From: a bacterium
Lineage (GTDB): Bacteria; Joyebacterota; Joyebacteria; Joyebacterales; Joyebacteraceae
DNA length: 64,000 nt
Assembly: GCA_029990205.1 (NCBI GenBank)
Contig: JAPEKQ010000006.1
Coordinates: 1-64,000, forward strand
Direction of reading: 5' to 3'
The translations under genes and the position numbers were made by a program. The notes below the pieces were generated by a model that saw nothing but the letters and a program-made list of their open reading frames with translations, had not been told where the DNA came from and ran no database searches. Of this stretch, positions 63,310 to 64,000 are shown one piece after another. Numbering within the stretch: the stretch's first letter is position 1; each line of letters starts with the position of its first letter.

Positions 63310-64000
63310 CTACTTCAGCAGCACGGCCTTTCTGTTCATGCTCTCACCGTCGCGCGTCAGCCTGAAGAAGTAGATGCCGCTCGCAACGGTCTCGCCGTCG
63401 GCGTTCTTCCCGTTCCATGTCGCGGTGTGGCGGCCGGCTTCGAGCATACCGGACTCGAGCGTGGCCACGCGGCGACCCGCCGCGTTGTAGACCGCGAGTT
63501 CGGCCTCGCCACGCGCCGGGAGCTCGAAGGCGATGGTCGTGGTCGGATTGAACGGGTTCGGGCGGTTCTGTTCGAGCCTGAACGCCATCCCGACGAGTTC
63601 GTCCTCGACCGCCGTGTCGATGAGTCCGAAGAAGTCGAGGATCGCGGTGAGCGCATCGTCCTTCGTCGAGGCGGCATCCACCAGACCGCCGAACTCGAAC
63701 GAACACCCGATCGTGCGGTAGGTACCCTCATCGTTGGCCACGCCGCAGCCCTGGAGGTCGGACGGGTTGCGGAAGACCACCTCGCCGCTGCCGGTGGCCG
63801 CCATGTGGTCGATGTAGCTGTTCCCGCCGGTGTAGCTGAAGCTCATGCCGTCGAACATCGTTCCCGCGACGCCATTGACCGTGGAGAGATCGTTGCCGCC
63901 GTCACCGGTCCCGTCGACGCCGAAGTAGCCGTTGTACACGGAGCTGGATGAGTCGTACGCCCAGCAGTCGCCGCCCTCCATGTAGGCCTGACCGCCGCCG
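63310..64000 (-). CDS. C-terminal part of a T9SS-type secreted protein (truncated by window end)
   Basis: The frame is open to base 64000, so only the last 229 or so residues are seen. They include a glycine-rich, beta-like segment (GGGQAYMEGGDCWAYDSSSS, YFGVDGTGDGGNDLSTVNG, ATGSGEVVFRNPSDLQGCG), a possible sugar-binding or peptidase-adjacent domain (TYRTIGCSFEFGGLVDAAS), and a textbook FlgD-like tail: NRPNPFNPTTTIAFELP, LAVYNAAGRRVATLESG, WNGKNADGETVASGIYFFRL and KAVLLK. Phrases like EGTYRTIGCSFEFGGL occur in the pre-tail parts of secreted peptidases, so a protease is possible. The true start lies outside the window. Confidence 0.7.
   Translation of the reverse strand, partial: GGGQAYMEGGDCWAYDSSSSVYNGYFGVDGTGDGGNDLSTVNGVAGTMFDGMSFSYTGGNSYIDHMAATGSGEVVFRNPSDLQGCGVANDEGTYRTIGCSFEFGGLVDAASTKDDALTAILDFFGLIDTAVEDELVGMAFRLEQNRPNPFNPTTTIAFELPARGEAELAVYNAAGRRVATLESGMLEAGRHTATWNGKNADGETVASGIYFFRLTRDGESMNRKAVLLK

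Overview
This is a 64 kb, GC-rich bacterial chromosome segment with tightly packed genes, Shine-Dalgarno starts and sigma70-like promoters. It holds no rRNA, tRNA, phage, transposase or CRISPR genes. Seven secreted proteins end in a FlgD-like tail of the type used as a type IX secretion (T9SS) sorting domain: an NPF-N-P-type opening, then V-Y-D-x-x-G-R-x-V, W-D/N-G, ASGVYF and a final VLLK/R. Two gingipain-like C25 peptidases and tandem PPC-like proteins add to this. Together they suggest a member of the FCB-related candidate phyla (Eisenbacteria, Krumholzibacteriota or Latescibacteria-like). That placement is inference from gene content, not a phylogeny. Hybrid-cluster protein, superoxide reductase, rubrerythrin and an F420H2/rubredoxin-oxidase-type flavodiiron protein suggest an anaerobe or microaerophile that copes with oxygen and NO.

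Layout. 1-2.7 kb: a HerA/FtsK-like ATPase, with homopolymer runs at the left edge. 2.8-6.8 kb: a probable five-gene operon (YtrA-type GntR repressor, ABC ATPase, ABC permease, secreted choloylglycine-hydrolase-like Ntn hydrolase, nucleotidyltransferase) behind a promoter overlapped by a perfect operator. 7-13.4 kb: a DUF6498-like membrane protein, an ArsR regulator with a Cys/His-rich small protein, an Fe-S aldo/keto reductase, nitronate monooxygenase, TetR and MATE. 13.5-21.7 kb: secreted or outer-membrane proteins (DUF5916-like, a fibre-like protein, an FN3 protein, a secreted EEP nuclease, a beta-helix protein). 21.9-26 kb: an active and an apparently dead DUF3857/transglutaminase protein, translationally coupled. 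26.3-31.3 kb: a Spy-like lipoprotein, a MacAB-like efflux set and two small secreted proteins.

31.5-37.1 kb is all on the minus strand: two envelope proteins, a membrane-anchored Cys-rich repeat protein, hcp, an Rrf2 regulator and a toast-rack lipoprotein. 37.4-41.3 kb: a macro-domain protein, a 920-residue multidomain transglutaminase-like protein and a YigZ homologue. 41.7-44 kb: tandem secreted paralogues sharing an unusual C-terminus. 44-46.5 kb: znuABC, divergent from a PerR-like Fur regulator that heads an oxygen-defence cluster (rubrerythrin, thiol peroxidase, superoxide reductase, ferritin-like protein, ferritin, flavodiiron protein, DUF1847) running to 51.8 kb. 51.9-60.9 kb: two giant C25 peptidases. 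61-64 kb: a secreted PHP-type protein and the C-terminal part of another T9SS-type cargo protein cut by the window edge.

Three themes recur. Secreted cargo carries T9SS-like tails, but no T9SS machinery gene is in the window. Redox, metal and nitrosative stress genes sit beside their own regulators (ArsR, Rrf2, PerR). Several proteins appear to keep enzyme folds without their catalytic residues. Start codons were chosen from Shine-Dalgarno spacing and domain limits, so many genes are shorter than the longest open frame.
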